DNA of 64,000 nt from Elizabethkingia meningoseptica_A (GCF_045762675.1 NZ_JBJDLK010000004.1:496001-560000), one strand, 5' to 3'; shown: positions 52,513-61,532, counted from the stretch's first letter. Notes: a model not told the origin generated them from the sequence alone. Program-made: numbers and translations.

Positions 52513-53382
52513 ATGGCAAACTTAAAAGAAATACGAGGAAGGATTTCATCCATTTCATCTACAATGCAAATTACCAGTGCTATGAAAATGGTTTCGGCTG
52601 CGAAACTAAAGAAAGCACAGGATGCTATTGTGATGCTTCGCCCTTACTCCGAAAAACTTCAGGAAATTATAGAGAATGTAAGTTCTACACTGGATCAGGA
52701 AACACTTTCGGTTTATGCACAACCGAGAGAAGTTAAAAGAATCCTTTTTATTGCTGTGACTTCTAACAGAGGTTTAGCAGGAGCTTTCAACTCTTCTATT
52801 ATTAAAGAAGTTAATGCACAATACCAACAAAATACTGCTTTCGAAATCGAAATGCTTACAATTGGTAAAAAAGCATTTGATGCTTTCAGAGCTTCTAAGA
52901 AAATCTATAATAACCATAGTGATATTTATGATTCTCTTACTTTTGAAGGTGTGGCGAATATGGCAGAAGACGTAATGAGAGATTTCCGCCAGGGAGTTTT
53001 TGATGAAGTATACTTAGTGTACAATAAATTCCTTAACGCGGCAACTCAGGAAGTACAGACTGAAAAGCTTCTTCCTATTACAATGCCTGAAAAGAAAGAA
53101 GAGAAAAATACAATAGAAACAGATTATATCTTTGAACCTAACCGTACAGAGATTCTGGAAACTTTGATCCCTAAATCTATTAAGACACAGATTTACAAAG
53201 CGATCCTGGATTCAGTAGCTTCTGAGCACGGAGCGAGAATGACGGCTATGCATAAAGCAACTGATAATGCACAGGCGTTGAAGAATGACCTGGTTATCTT
53301 CTACAATAAAGCACGCCAGGCGGCAATTACCAACGAGATTCTGGAGATTGTATCCGGAGCAGAGGCGTTGAAAAACAGCTAG
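52513..53382 (+). CDS. atpG: ATP synthase F1 subunit gamma
   Basis: This 289-residue central rotor shaft has N-terminal KEIRGRISSISSTMQITSAMKMVSAAKLKKA and the C-terminal ASEHGARMTAMHKATDNAQALKNDLVIFYNKARQAAITNEILEIVSGAEAL, both coiled-coil signatures of gamma. It is the last gene of the operon, with a strong terminator. Confidence 0.96.
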   Translation: MANLKEIRGRISSISSTMQITSAMKMVSAAKLKKAQDAIVMLRPYSEKLQEIIENVSSTLDQETLSVYAQPREVKRILFIAVTSNRGLAGAFNSSIIKEVNAQYQQNTAFEIEMLTIGKKAFDAFRASKKIYNNHSDIYDSLTFEGVANMAEDVMRDFRQGVFDEVYLVYNKFLNAATQEVQTEKLLPITMPEKKEEKNTIETDYIFEPNRTEILETLIPKSIKTQIYKAILDSVASEHGARMTAMHKATDNAQALKNDLVIFYNKARQAAITNEILEIVSGAEALKNS

Positions 53383-53402
53383 AATTAATCTCAACAAAAT
53401 AA

Positions 53403-53439
53403 TAAAAAGCGTTTATCCCGGGATAAACGCTTTTTTTAT
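53403..53439 (+). terminator. atp operon terminator
   Basis: AAAAGCGTTTATCCC and GGGATAAACGCTTTT form a perfect stem with T-run. Confidence 0.92.
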
Positions 53440-53463
53440 TTTTAATATCTTTCCGGAAGCTAA

Positions 53464-53904
53464 ATGAAAAAGGTTCCAAGTATGCAAATTGAACTTATTG
53501 AAAAAAAGGATTACGATTATACCCACATACAGCAGCTTTATAATACGGTAAGGGTAAATATGCCTTTTCTTACCCTGATTTCCGATTTCAGGAAAGAGCT
53601 GAAGAATGAAATTGTGTATGAAGTTTTTGTAAATGATCAGCTAATAGCATTTGTATCATTCTGGGAGCCTGATAATTTTATTCATCATTTGTATATACTT
53701 CCGGAATATCAGGGCAGGCGGATAGGGCAGCAAATAATTGACTTTCTGGCAGGAATATATGGAGGGCCTCTGGGGCTTAAATGTCTGACGCAGAATATTC
53801 AGGCAGTAAATTTTTATAAAAAAAATAATTTTTATGAAAAGTACCGCGGAACTTCGGAAAACGGAGAATATATCTACTTTGAACAGCTTGCTGAAAAAAG
53901 TTAA
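53464..53904 (+). CDS. GNAT acetyltransferase
   Basis: This 146-residue single-domain GNAT protein has the acetyl-CoA loop in HHLYILPEYQGRRIGQQIIDFL (Q/R-x-x-G-x-G form) and LKCLTQNIQAVNFYKKNNFYEKYRG as the last fold elements. A TATCTTTC element ends 10 bases before the ATG; the next Met (53482, MQIELIEKK) could also be the start. Substrate unknown. Confidence 0.85.
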   Translation: MKKVPSMQIELIEKKDYDYTHIQQLYNTVRVNMPFLTLISDFRKELKNEIVYEVFVNDQLIAFVSFWEPDNFIHHLYILPEYQGRRIGQQIIDFLAGIYGGPLGLKCLTQNIQAVNFYKKNNFYEKYRGTSENGEYIYFEQLAEKS

Positions 53905-53949
53905 CATACGAAGTTGATGAATTAAAAACCTGTATTAAAAAAAAATACA

Positions 53950-53957
53950 TACCTTTG
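53950..53957 (+). promoter_or_regulatory. -7 element TACCTTTG
   Basis: A perfect TAnnTTTG lies 28 bases before the ATG of the CNNM-type gene. Confidence 0.5.
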
Positions 53958-53985
53958 CATTTGATACATATTATTAACAAATTAA

Positions 53986-55344
53986 ATGGACCCCGATAGT
54001 TTTGTCAAACTTCTAATTGCCCTTTTTCTAGTATTACTTAATGGCTTCTTTGTAGCCGCCGAATTTTCAATCGTTAAAGTAAGATATTCACAAATTCAAT
54101 TAAAAGCCGCTGAAGGTAACGCGCTTGCCAAAAAAGCGGAATTTATAATTAAGCATCTGGATGCTTACCTTTCTGCAACACAGCTTGGAATTACACTTGC
54201 CAGCCTTGCTTTAGGTTGGGTAGGAGAGAGTGCCCTGCACCATGTTTTCGAAAACATGTTCCACAGTCTGGGTATTGCAGTAGCAGATTCTACTATTACT
54301 ACAGTTTCTGTGGTATGTAGTTTCCTAATCATCACCATTATGCATATCGTTTTTGGTGAATTAGTCCCTAAATCAATTGCAATACGTAAATCGGAAGCAA
54401 CAACTTTCTTTGTGGCTTATCCGATGATTTTATTCTATAATGTATTCAGACCCTTCATTTGGTTAATGAATTCAATCTCGAATGCTTTCCTGAGACTGAT
54501 TAAAATTAACCCTGCATCGGAAAATGAAATTCACTCTACGGAAGAGTTACAGCTTTTGGTAAAACAAAGTGCCGACAGCGGAGAGATTGAAGAAGAGAAT
54601 TATGAGATTATTAAAAATGCATTTGACTTTACGGATCATAATGCAAAACAGATTATGGTACCGCGTCAGAATATCTTTTCTATCAATATCAACGATGATA
54701 AGAAAGATATCGTAGAGAAAATGCTGGAAAGCGGTTACTCAAGGATTCCTGTTTATGACGGGTCTATTGACAATGTAATCGGTATTTTCTATACAAAGGA
54801 ATTTATCCGTGAGTATATCAAGAATTTTGATGAATGGGACGAATTCGATATTAAAACTCTTTTACATGAACCAACGTTTGTGGTAGGAAGCAAAAAAATA
54901 TCGGATCTTATGAAAGTTTTCCAGACGAAGAAACAACACCTTGCGATTGTTATCGATGAGTTTGGTGGTACAGAGGGAATTATTTCTCTTGAAGATATTC
55001 TGGAAGAACTAGTAGGAGAAATTCAGGATGAAGAGGATGAAGAGGAGAAAATTGTAGAGAAAGTAGGAGAAAATGTTTACTGGGTACAGGCATCACAGCC
55101 TCTGGAAGAGATCAACGAACACATTCCTGTTGACCTTCCTGAAAACCCTGAACAATATAATACACTTGCAGGTTTCATTCTGCATGAATTGAGTGATATT
55201 CCTGAAGAAAATCAGGAGTTTGACCTCAACGGTTATCACTTTAAGATTCTGAAAATGCAGAATCGCGGAGTAGAATTAGTTGAAATGATATATCAGGAAC
55301 CTGTAATAGAAGAGAGTCTGACGGATGAAATGGGAGAAGCTTAA
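53986..55344 (+). CDS. CNNM/CorB-type membrane protein (hemolysin family)
   Basis: This 452-residue protein has an N-terminal DUF21 membrane domain (residues 1-180; LNGFFVAAEFSIVKVRYSQI and GWVGESALHHVF), two CBS domains (about 200-330; MVPRQNIFSI and RIPVYDGSIDNVIGIFYTKEF) and a C-terminal CorC/HlyC domain (about 345-430; ITLED-like FGGTEGIISLEDILEELVGEI). Such proteins are linked to magnesium export or membrane ion homeostasis, with CBS domains sensing ATP-Mg. The end overlaps clpS by 20 bases. Confidence 0.93.
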   Translation: MDPDSFVKLLIALFLVLLNGFFVAAEFSIVKVRYSQIQLKAAEGNALAKKAEFIIKHLDAYLSATQLGITLASLALGWVGESALHHVFENMFHSLGIAVADSTITTVSVVCSFLIITIMHIVFGELVPKSIAIRKSEATTFFVAYPMILFYNVFRPFIWLMNSISNAFLRLIKINPASENEIHSTEELQLLVKQSADSGEIEEENYEIIKNAFDFTDHNAKQIMVPRQNIFSININDDKKDIVEKMLESGYSRIPVYDGSIDNVIGIFYTKEFIREYIKNFDEWDEFDIKTLLHEPTFVVGSKKISDLMKVFQTKKQHLAIVIDEFGGTEGIISLEDILEELVGEIQDEEDEEEKIVEKVGENVYWVQASQPLEEINEHIPVDLPENPEQYNTLAGFILHELSDIPEENQEFDLNGYHFKILKMQNRGVELVEMIYQEPVIEESLTDEMGEA

Positions 55345-55633
55345 TTCACAAAGTTACGATAGCCCGAAGCGGGAATATGAAGAAGAAGTTCTGGTTTTAG
55401 ACCAAACGGATGATGTTTACAAACTTGTGCTTCACAATGATGATTTTAATACATTCGATTTTGTGATAGAATGTCTGATTGAAATTTGTAAGCATACACC
55501 GGAACAGGCAGAGCAATGCACATTATTGGTGCATTATAAAGGTAAGTGTACTGTGAAAACAGGTGCTATGGATTTACTAAAGCCGATGCACGAAAAATTA
55601 CTTTCAAGAGGATTAACTTCCGAGATTGTATAA
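55325..55633 (+). CDS. clpS: ATP-dependent Clp protease adaptor ClpS
   Basis: This 102-residue adaptor brings N-degron proteins to ClpAP/ClpC. VYKLVLHNDDFNTFDFVIECL carries the conserved NDD-T/F N-end residue pocket, and HTPEQAEQCTLLVHYKGKCTVKTG the second contact face with the family cysteine/His pattern. It starts inside the end of the previous gene (20-base overlap). It is followed by a bidirectional terminator. Confidence 0.93.
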   Translation: MKWEKLNSQSYDSPKREYEEEVLVLDQTDDVYKLVLHNDDFNTFDFVIECLIEICKHTPEQAEQCTLLVHYKGKCTVKTGAMDLLKPMHEKLLSRGLTSEIV

Positions 55634-55708
55634 AGAAGAATAACTCTTTTCTGCATATTAAGCCGTATAAGAGAATTTTAAAAGCAATCTTGGTAAGAAT
55701 ATAAAAAT

Positions 55709-55738
55709 AGAAAAGCGCTGAATTTTCAGCGCTTTTTT
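55709..55738. terminator. Bidirectional terminator between clpS and tamL
   Basis: AAAAGCGCTGAA / TTCAGCGCTTTT with A/T-runs on both sides serves the convergent genes. Confidence 0.88.
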
Positions 55739-55772
55739 GTTGGTCTATTCTTTTATATTATTCTCAGTTCTG

Positions 55773-58367
55773 TTAGAACGGATAACCAAATGCAAAGTTG
55801 AATGTCGGTTGTAAAGGCTTAATCCGTTTGAAATTCCAGCGGTCTCCCTGAGGCATATTCGGATCATAAATTTTATACGCAAGATCCAGACGAAGCGTCA
55901 CGTATGCAATATTAAACCTGAAACCAAAACCGGAACCAATACCCAATTGTTTATAAAACTGTGAGAACTTAAATTCATCACCCAGACCGGTGTCTTTAAG
56001 GCTCCAGATATTTCCGGCATCTGTAAATATTGCACCTTCCACAATTTTGGACAGCGGGAATCTGTATTCTATATTGGTTGTTAATTTTACGTTATCCATC
56101 ATGTAAGCTCGTACATTTTTATCCGCCTGAATGTCTGCCGGACCTAAACCTTCAAATGCAAGCCACGCACGAATGTCACTGGAACCACCATTGAAATAAG
56201 ACCTCATATAAGGCATCACATGGGAATTACCATAAGGAATACCTACTCCGATAAATTGTCTGAATACAAGGGTTCTTCTGCTGTTGGAAAACGAGAAATA
56301 TTTCCGGGCATCTATATCAAACTTCATGAACTGGGCATATGGCACTCCAAATAATCCTTTTTCTGTATTTTCTCCGGCAATTCCGGTTGTAAAGCTTTTA
56401 AAGCTTTTATCCACAAGGCTAAGGAAATTACCAGCTGTTTCAAATTTAAAACTCAGGTAAGAAGGATTAGGATATGCTTTATTACCGATTTCATTATAAA
56501 TGAAATTATAAATAAAAGAGTTAATCACCACATCCTGTGTCTGTCTTTCTTTATTTAAAAGGGACTGTTGAAAGTTCGTAAATAAGGGATTGGTTTTAGC
56601 GCCGATTAAATTCTGGAATGCTGTATCCCGCATAATCATTTTGCTAACATCATCCTCACTTATTTTACCTGAAGTATACTGGTTGTAAGCATCCCAGTTT
56701 TGAGCAAAATAAGCAGCAAACATATTGTCTTTATAGAAGCGGTCTTTTTCAAATAGTTCATAATAGTTACTCTTATTCCGCGTAAAGTTGAACTGTGTAT
56801 TAAAAAGCGTTAAACGGTGCGTAATAATATCATTAACCGCAGCATTATAATTAAGTCCGGTATTGATCACAATCCTGCCCAGACCAATGTTATTCTGAAT
56901 AGAAGCGCCCAATACAATAGAAGAAGTCGGGGTATACCGCTTCGGTATAAATTTATAATATTTAAAAGGAACCAGCAGCCTTGGTACATTCAGTGCTACC
57001 TGACCGGAAAGTTCGTACGCATTGAAGAAAGTATTTGGGTTTTTGGCATTATTGGTTGTCCCCACAATGCCTGAAAAACTTGTACTTAAGTTTTCCGCAC
57101 CTCCGAATATATTACGTGTTGTAAGCTCCACGCTCGGTGAAAAACCAAGGTTAAGAAGCTGTGAATAATGCACATCCGTTGCCACCTTAAATTCATATTT
57201 AGGGAGCGGTGTCAGGAATATGTTGGTACGAAGCAAGCTGTCGTTTATCGGTTCGGGCGGATCTATACGGACATTAAAGTTATTCATTCCCGTAAGATTC
57301 CTTCTCGTAAGGTCTATCTCTCTCTGATTATACTGATCTCCTTCTCTTAAAATTACGGCTGTCCACAGCGCTCTGTTTTTATATTTTTTATCAGGATTAT
57401 AAAAGTTTATTTTTCTCAGCGTTTCAAACTCCTCTGGCTTTATATTGTTTTTCTCTACAGTTGAATCGGAAATATATACATTAACATCTGAAAATTTGCT
57501 GACCATGTAAGGGTTTTTAACACCTTCTTTGGTGCTGTCCCTTTTGAATTCCAGTGTTAACGGAACGTCTTTTCTGCTTTTTAAAGTATCAGCTGTAAAG
57601 AAAATTTCCTCATTGGAAGCATTGAAATTGTAGTAACCATTGCTTCGCATAATGTCATTAATACGGGCTACTTCTTTTTCCAGGTTTTCCTGATCCAGTA
57701 CCGTTCCTGTTTTAATCAAACTTTTAGTAAAATTCTGCTCATAAAGTTTCCGTATAGGTTCCTCGGAAATATTGTAATAGTAATCTTTAACCAGTGTAGG
57801 ATCTTTGTGCTCAATCTGATACAGAGAAGTAGCCTTTTTGGCAGAAGAATCCAGCTTGTTGGTACCCGTTACTTTTGCATCCCAGTAGCCTCTGTATACA
57901 AAGAACTTTCGAATTCTGTCGGCACTTTTTGTTGTTGACTCTTCATTAAGAATAACCGGTTGTTGTCCTACGTTATGAAGAAATCTGTCCCAGAATAAAT
58001 TTTTACCTACAAACTCAGGGTGTTTATATTTTATCGCAAGAGAGTCCCTTAGCTTTTGTGTTCTCATCTGGCTGGGATACGTCATATATTCATTAAGTAT
58101 CGTATCCAGTTTAGGGTTCGCCATATTATACATCCACAAACCGATAGGTGCAATATAGAGCGCTTTCTTATTGGGTTTTTGGTTTACATAGTCAGGAACC
58201 TTATCCTGAAACAGTTTACCATCCAGATATTGAAATTTGTTTGAGGTTAACAGGAAGGAATCTTCAGGTACTTTTCTTGTAGAACATGCATTGAACACAA
58301 AAAATGCAATTGCAGGTGCCGAAAATAAGTAATATTTTTGAAAATATTTTGAAGAATGCTTACCCAT
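55773..58367 (-). CDS. tamL: TamL-type lipoprotein of the Omp85/TamA family
   Basis: The protein has 864 residues. The lipobox FNAC (Cys28) replaces the usual signal peptidase I site, as in Bacteroidetes TamL, the partner of TamB in moving lipids or proteins to the outer membrane. POTRA-like repeats (about 60-380; IRKFFVYRGYWDAKV, EEVARINDIMRSNGYYNFN) are followed by a C-terminal 16-strand barrel with RQFIGVGIPYG, the conserved YFNGGSSDIRAW (like the RGF-containing loop) and a terminal Phe (FAFGYPF). Its first 12 bases overlap, on the other strand, the divergent methyltransferase gene. No tamB lies in the window. Confidence 0.9.
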   Translation of the reverse strand: MGKHSSKYFQKYYLFSAPAIAFFVFNACSTRKVPEDSFLLTSNKFQYLDGKLFQDKVPDYVNQKPNKKALYIAPIGLWMYNMANPKLDTILNEYMTYPSQMRTQKLRDSLAIKYKHPEFVGKNLFWDRFLHNVGQQPVILNEESTTKSADRIRKFFVYRGYWDAKVTGTNKLDSSAKKATSLYQIEHKDPTLVKDYYYNISEEPIRKLYEQNFTKSLIKTGTVLDQENLEKEVARINDIMRSNGYYNFNASNEEIFFTADTLKSRKDVPLTLEFKRDSTKEGVKNPYMVSKFSDVNVYISDSTVEKNNIKPEEFETLRKINFYNPDKKYKNRALWTAVILREGDQYNQREIDLTRRNLTGMNNFNVRIDPPEPINDSLLRTNIFLTPLPKYEFKVATDVHYSQLLNLGFSPSVELTTRNIFGGAENLSTSFSGIVGTTNNAKNPNTFFNAYELSGQVALNVPRLLVPFKYYKFIPKRYTPTSSIVLGASIQNNIGLGRIVINTGLNYNAAVNDIITHRLTLFNTQFNFTRNKSNYYELFEKDRFYKDNMFAAYFAQNWDAYNQYTSGKISEDDVSKMIMRDTAFQNLIGAKTNPLFTNFQQSLLNKERQTQDVVINSFIYNFIYNEIGNKAYPNPSYLSFKFETAGNFLSLVDKSFKSFTTGIAGENTEKGLFGVPYAQFMKFDIDARKYFSFSNSRRTLVFRQFIGVGIPYGNSHVMPYMRSYFNGGSSDIRAWLAFEGLGPADIQADKNVRAYMMDNVKLTTNIEYRFPLSKIVEGAIFTDAGNIWSLKDTGLGDEFKFSQFYKQLGIGSGFGFRFNIAYVTLRLDLAYKIYDPNMPQGDRWNFKRIKPLQPTFNFAFGYPF
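58310..58340 (+). promoter_or_regulatory. Promoter of the rRNA methyltransferase gene, inside tamL
   Basis: TTG at 58310-58312 and perfect TATTTTTG at 58333-58340 with 20-base spacing lie in the signal-peptide codons of the divergent tamL. Confidence 0.5.
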
Positions 58368-59084
58368 AATATCATTAAAACTTTACAATCCCTAGACAAA
58401 AAGAAATTCAGACAAAAATACAATTTGTTTTTAGTTGAAGGTAATAAAATCATCAGAGAATTGTCAGGTTCTGTATACCGGATTCAGGCAATATACACTG
58501 TTAATCCTGAAGGGTTAGAAGTTAATAATGTTGATATTCATAATGTTACGAATTCGGAGCTTAAGAAAATAAGCTTTCTTCAAAACCCAAAAGATTCTGT
58601 TGCTGTCTGCATTCCTGCAGTGCAAAAACTAAATGAGAGCAGAAAAATCAGACTGGTTTTAGATGGTATTCAGGATCCCGGAAATATGGGAACCATTATA
58701 CGCCTGGCAGACTGGTTTGGTATTGAAGAAATTGTATGTAGTGAAGATACGGTAGACTTTTATAACCCAAAAGTAATACAGGCTTCTATGGGCTCATTTA
58801 CAAGAGTAAATATTATATATACCGATTTATCTGAATATTTAAACAATAAAAGTATTCCTAATTATACAACAGATATGGATGGTGAAAGCATTTTTAAAAC
58901 CGATTTTCCGGAGGTTTTCAACCTCATCCTGGGGAATGAAGGAAATGGGATAAGGCCTGTCACCGAAACTTTTGCGGATAAAAAAATAACCATTCCCCGT
59001 TTTGGTAATAATCAGAATACAGAAAGTCTGAATGTGGCAATGGCTACAGGAATTATACTGGGACAAATATTTGGTGCAAAATAA
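58356..59084 (+). CDS. TrmH/SpoU-family RNA methyltransferase
   Basis: This 242-residue protein has an N-terminal substrate-binding region (KKKFRQKYNLFLVEGNKIIREL) and a SpoU knot domain from about residue 100. RLVLDGIQDPGNMGTIIRLADWFGIEEIV is motif 1; FNLILGNEGNGI and IPRFGNNQNTESLNVAMATGIIL are motifs 2 and 3, with the Asn/Glu/Ser of the methyl-transfer site. It transfers a methyl group to the ribose of an rRNA or tRNA; the target is not shown. The start lies inside the tamL start region, head to head. Confidence 0.92.
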   Translation: MLTHNIIKTLQSLDKKKFRQKYNLFLVEGNKIIRELSGSVYRIQAIYTVNPEGLEVNNVDIHNVTNSELKKISFLQNPKDSVAVCIPAVQKLNESRKIRLVLDGIQDPGNMGTIIRLADWFGIEEIVCSEDTVDFYNPKVIQASMGSFTRVNIIYTDLSEYLNNKSIPNYTTDMDGESIFKTDFPEVFNLILGNEGNGIRPVTETFADKKITIPRFGNNQNTESLNVAMATGIILGQIFGAK

Positions 59085-59316
59085 AACAATTCTTCAATGT
59101 GAAAATTTAAACCACACAGGTGCATAGGACATCTTTTGTATGGAAGCATACATAGAAAATAAATTTCTCCGCATAAGCTATGTGTTTTATTGTCTGACTT
59201 TAGTTATAATTATGTAATCTATGGGGTAAACTAATTCCTTTTGATGAGAAATAAATAAATTGCGTATTGATTTTTTATTTAATTTGGTCAATCATAACCA
59301 TGTAACCAGATTGATA

Positions 59317-60144
59317 ATGAAAAAGACATTAATACTTAGTTTTATTCTGTTTTTCGGAATAATTTTTTCACAGACACATAGGTTTGTTTACGAGTTCCAG
59401 CTGAAGAAAAAGAATAATGCTGTTCAGAAAATCAATATGGTACTGGATATTGATAAAGAATACGTTCATTTTTACGATTATGACTTTCTGAAGAATGATT
59501 CTCTCAGAAAAAAAGCAGGAGGTACAAACTGGCAGACCAACACAAGGTCGGAACAATTAATTCTGAGGAAGATTAACAGTTTTGAAAATAAGTCTTTTCA
59601 TGATAACATGTTCGATTATTTTGTCATAGACTCCAAAGATGAAATGAACTGGAAAATAGAAAAGGATACTAAAAAATCCGGAGATTATACCTTACAAAAA
59701 GCAGTAACAAATTTCGGAGGAAGAGATTGGACAGCATGGTTCTGTCCAAATGTTCCCTTTCAGGAGGGACCTTATAAATTCAGGGGGTTGCCGGGGCTGA
59801 TCTTTGAAATTCAGGATAGCAAAGGTGATTATAGTTACTCGTTAATTAAGAGTACAAATCTTCCTTCAACATTTGATACAAGCGATTTTCTGGAAACTCA
59901 TTTTGGAAATAAACCTATTCCGGTTACACTCAAGCAATATTTTAAAATTAAGCTCGATTATTATAATGATCCAGTTGCTGACATGCGAAGATCACTGAAA
60001 AACGGAGGAACTGTAATTATTGGCGGAGATAAAATAACAAGTCAGGAGCAGCTGGACCAGAAAAGAATTTTTATACAGAATAGTATAAAAAGCAACTACA
60101 ATCCAATAGAGCCGGATAAAGCAATACCTTATCCTGTGAAATAA
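59317..60144 (+). CDS. GLPGLI family protein
   Basis: This 275-residue protein from MKKTLILSF has a signal peptide ending near FSQ (about residue 18). The family motif GPYKFRGLPGLIFEIQD is in the middle. The family is found in Bacteroidetes with many copies per genome, and its function is not known. The upstream ATG at 59260 would add 19 residues before the signal peptide, so it is rejected. The last 9 codons form the left arm of an 18-base inverted repeat. Confidence 0.9.
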   Translation: MKKTLILSFILFFGIIFSQTHRFVYEFQLKKKNNAVQKINMVLDIDKEYVHFYDYDFLKNDSLRKKAGGTNWQTNTRSEQLILRKINSFENKSFHDNMFDYFVIDSKDEMNWKIEKDTKKSGDYTLQKAVTNFGGRDWTAWFCPNVPFQEGPYKFRGLPGLIFEIQDSKGDYSYSLIKSTNLPSTFDTSDFLETHFGNKPIPVTLKQYFKIKLDYYNDPVADMRRSLKNGGTVIIGGDKITSQEQLDQKRIFIQNSIKSNYNPIEPDKAIPYPVK

Positions 60145-60162
60145 GATAAGGTATTGCTTTAT
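60116..60162. terminator. 18-base perfect inverted repeat across the stop codon
   Basis: ATAAAGCAATACCTTATC at 60116-60133 and its exact complement at 60145-60162 surround 11 bases that include the GLPGLI stop codon. A T-rich stretch comes only 12 bases later. It is probably a terminator for the plus-strand gene and could also act on the convergent gene. Confidence 0.7.
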
Positions 60163-60193
60163 ACCATTTTATGGCTTTTTAATTTCTTTGGAA

Positions 60194-60640
60194 TCAGATT
60201 AAAGAATCTTTGCTGCTCTCCTGGCTTTGCTTTTCTTTGTCCTGCCAGTCATCAATTAGCTCAGTGATCTTCCTTAAAAGGATAGGAGCACCATAAATAA
60301 TGGCAAGACCCAGAAGTTTCTTTTTCCAGTTAGAATGCTCTATATTTTTTTTAGCAAAATTAGTGACCAGTGCAACCGTCCCCAATCGTATGGCATTATC
60401 TACTACAGAATCTTTTATAACACCCGTGTTCAGTTTTATGCCTGTCTTGTGGCTCACTTCTCCTTTGGAGTTGGTTATTGGTTTTTCCACCAAAAATTTA
60501 TCCGTCATTCCTCCGGTAATTACACTTAGAGATTCTTTTACATTATTAAAGCGAAGAAGGTTTTCCATATCCTTGATTTCCCCCCTCATAATTGCTTTCT
60601 TTTTCTTTAATTCATCCAGACTGTTATACTTGGCTCCCAT
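60194..60640 (-). CDS. Unknown protein at the end of an envelope cluster
   Basis: This 148-residue protein has an N-terminal helix LDELKKKKAIMRGEIKDMENLLRF, a central region with DKFLVEKPI, and a possible membrane or amphipathic helix near 110-125 (LLGLAIIYGAPILL), then a charged tail. It lies 2 bases downstream of the holin-like gene and follows the YtxH gene, a set like E. coli yqjD-yqjE-yqjK, whose third member is also small and unknown. No family is recognised with certainty. Confidence 0.75.
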   Translation of the reverse strand: MGAKYNSLDELKKKKAIMRGEIKDMENLLRFNNVKESLSVITGGMTDKFLVEKPITNSKGEVSHKTGIKLNTGVIKDSVVDNAIRLGTVALVTNFAKKNIEHSNWKKKLLGLAIIYGAPILLRKITELIDDWQDKEKQSQESSKDSLI

Positions 60641-60642
60641 TG

Positions 60643-60957
60643 TTAGTTGTTAAAAGATTTTAGAATAAAATTTGCTACAGCCCGCTTTATACTGTTTCTG
60701 AAAATAATGATAAGTATAAGGCATAACAAATAGAATCCGGAAACGATAAAAAAGCCGTAGGAATAACTTCCTACCATTTTACCCACCCAGAAGGCTATTC
60801 CGATGTTAAACAAAACAATAAAAAAGATTAGTGCAATAAGTGCACAGATAAGAAAAGTAATAAAACCTGCCGAAATGACCGTTTTTTCACTTACTTCTAA
60901 CTTTAAGAGGTCGATTTTTTTCTCTATATAGTCGAAAATAATGTCAAACATAGGCAC
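60643..60957 (-). CDS. Phage-holin-like (YqjE-type) membrane protein
   Basis: This 104-residue protein has a short N-terminal helix FDYIEKKIDLLKLEVSEKT and two membrane segments (ITFLICALIALIFFIVLFNIGIAFW and YGFFIVSGFYLLCLILIIIF), the form of the YqjE/Actinobacteriophage-holin family. The gene is 2 bases from the downstream unknown gene, so they are translated together. Despite the family name, a lysis role is unlikely in this chromosomal setting; an envelope-stress role is more usual. Confidence 0.82.
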   Translation of the reverse strand: MPMFDIIFDYIEKKIDLLKLEVSEKTVISAGFITFLICALIALIFFIVLFNIGIAFWVGKMVGSYSYGFFIVSGFYLLCLILIIIFRNSIKRAVANFILKSFNN

Positions 60958-60976
60958 CGATTTATGTAAAGATACT

Positions 60977-61006
60977 AAAAAGGGACTTAAATTAAGTCCC
61001 TTTTGC
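60977..61006 (-). terminator. Terminator between YtxH and holin-like genes
   Basis: AAAAGGGACTTAA / TTAAGTCCCTTTT followed on the minus strand by TTTAGT lies 19 bases after the YtxH stop and 19 bases before the next start, so it may leave some read-through. Confidence 0.75.
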
Positions 61007-61024
61007 GATTTTTTTAATCCAAGT

Positions 61025-61369
61025 TTATTTAAGACCGTCTAATTCAGTTTCAATGTCTTTTGCTACTTCTTTAGCTTTGTCTGCAGCCTGGCTTTTATAT
61101 TTGTCAAAACTATCTTTTACACTATCAGTTACTTTGCTGTAAGTATCCTTAGCCTGTGAAGCGAAAGTGTTGTATTGATCTTTTACTTTTTCAGATACAT
61201 CGCTGTACTTATCTTTTGCCTGATCTTTAAGATCATTCGCTTTAGCTTTTATTTTTTTACGGGTTGCTTTTCCTTCTTCCGGTGCATAAAGCATCCCTAA
61301 AACAACTCCTGCTGCTGCACCTGCTAATAATCCTGCTAATATTCCTGCTGTGTTCTTTCCTTTTGCCAT
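61025..61369 (-). CDS. YtxH domain protein
   Basis: This 114-residue protein has a glycine/alanine membrane helix (AGILAGLLAGAAAGVVLGMLYAP), then EEGKATRKKIKAKANDL and a series of charged 11-residue-like repeats (KDKYSDVSEKVKDQYN, KDTYSKVTDSVKDSFDKYK) that will form a long amphipathic helix, similar to LEA proteins and to YqjD. It is likely anchored at the inner membrane and tied to stress or stationary phase. It is the first gene of the YtxH/holin/unknown cluster. Confidence 0.88.
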   Translation of the reverse strand: MAKGKNTAGILAGLLAGAAAGVVLGMLYAPEEGKATRKKIKAKANDLKDQAKDKYSDVSEKVKDQYNTFASQAKDTYSKVTDSVKDSFDKYKSQAADKAKEVAKDIETELDGLK

Positions 61370-61532
61370 TTTAAATAAATTTTAGAGTTAGTATTTTGTT
61401 GTGTGGTTGAAAAATTAAATTTGATAGGTGTATTTAAACAATTAATATACCAAAGAAAGCTTCTGTATCTTAAATTTTGTTAAATCTTATCAAACTCCCC
61501 AAAATTAATCTTTCTGTTTAAAGGTAAGAAAA

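Noticed and set aside
52443..52736. Plus-strand frame across the atpA-atpG gap into atpG
   Set aside because: It overlaps atpG in another frame and begins in a hairpin region; the encoded peptide is low-quality and has no family signal.
60643..60957. Prophage remnant based on a holin-like protein
   Set aside because: No integrase, lysin or structural phage gene is nearby; the YtxH partner points to an envelope-stress cluster instead.
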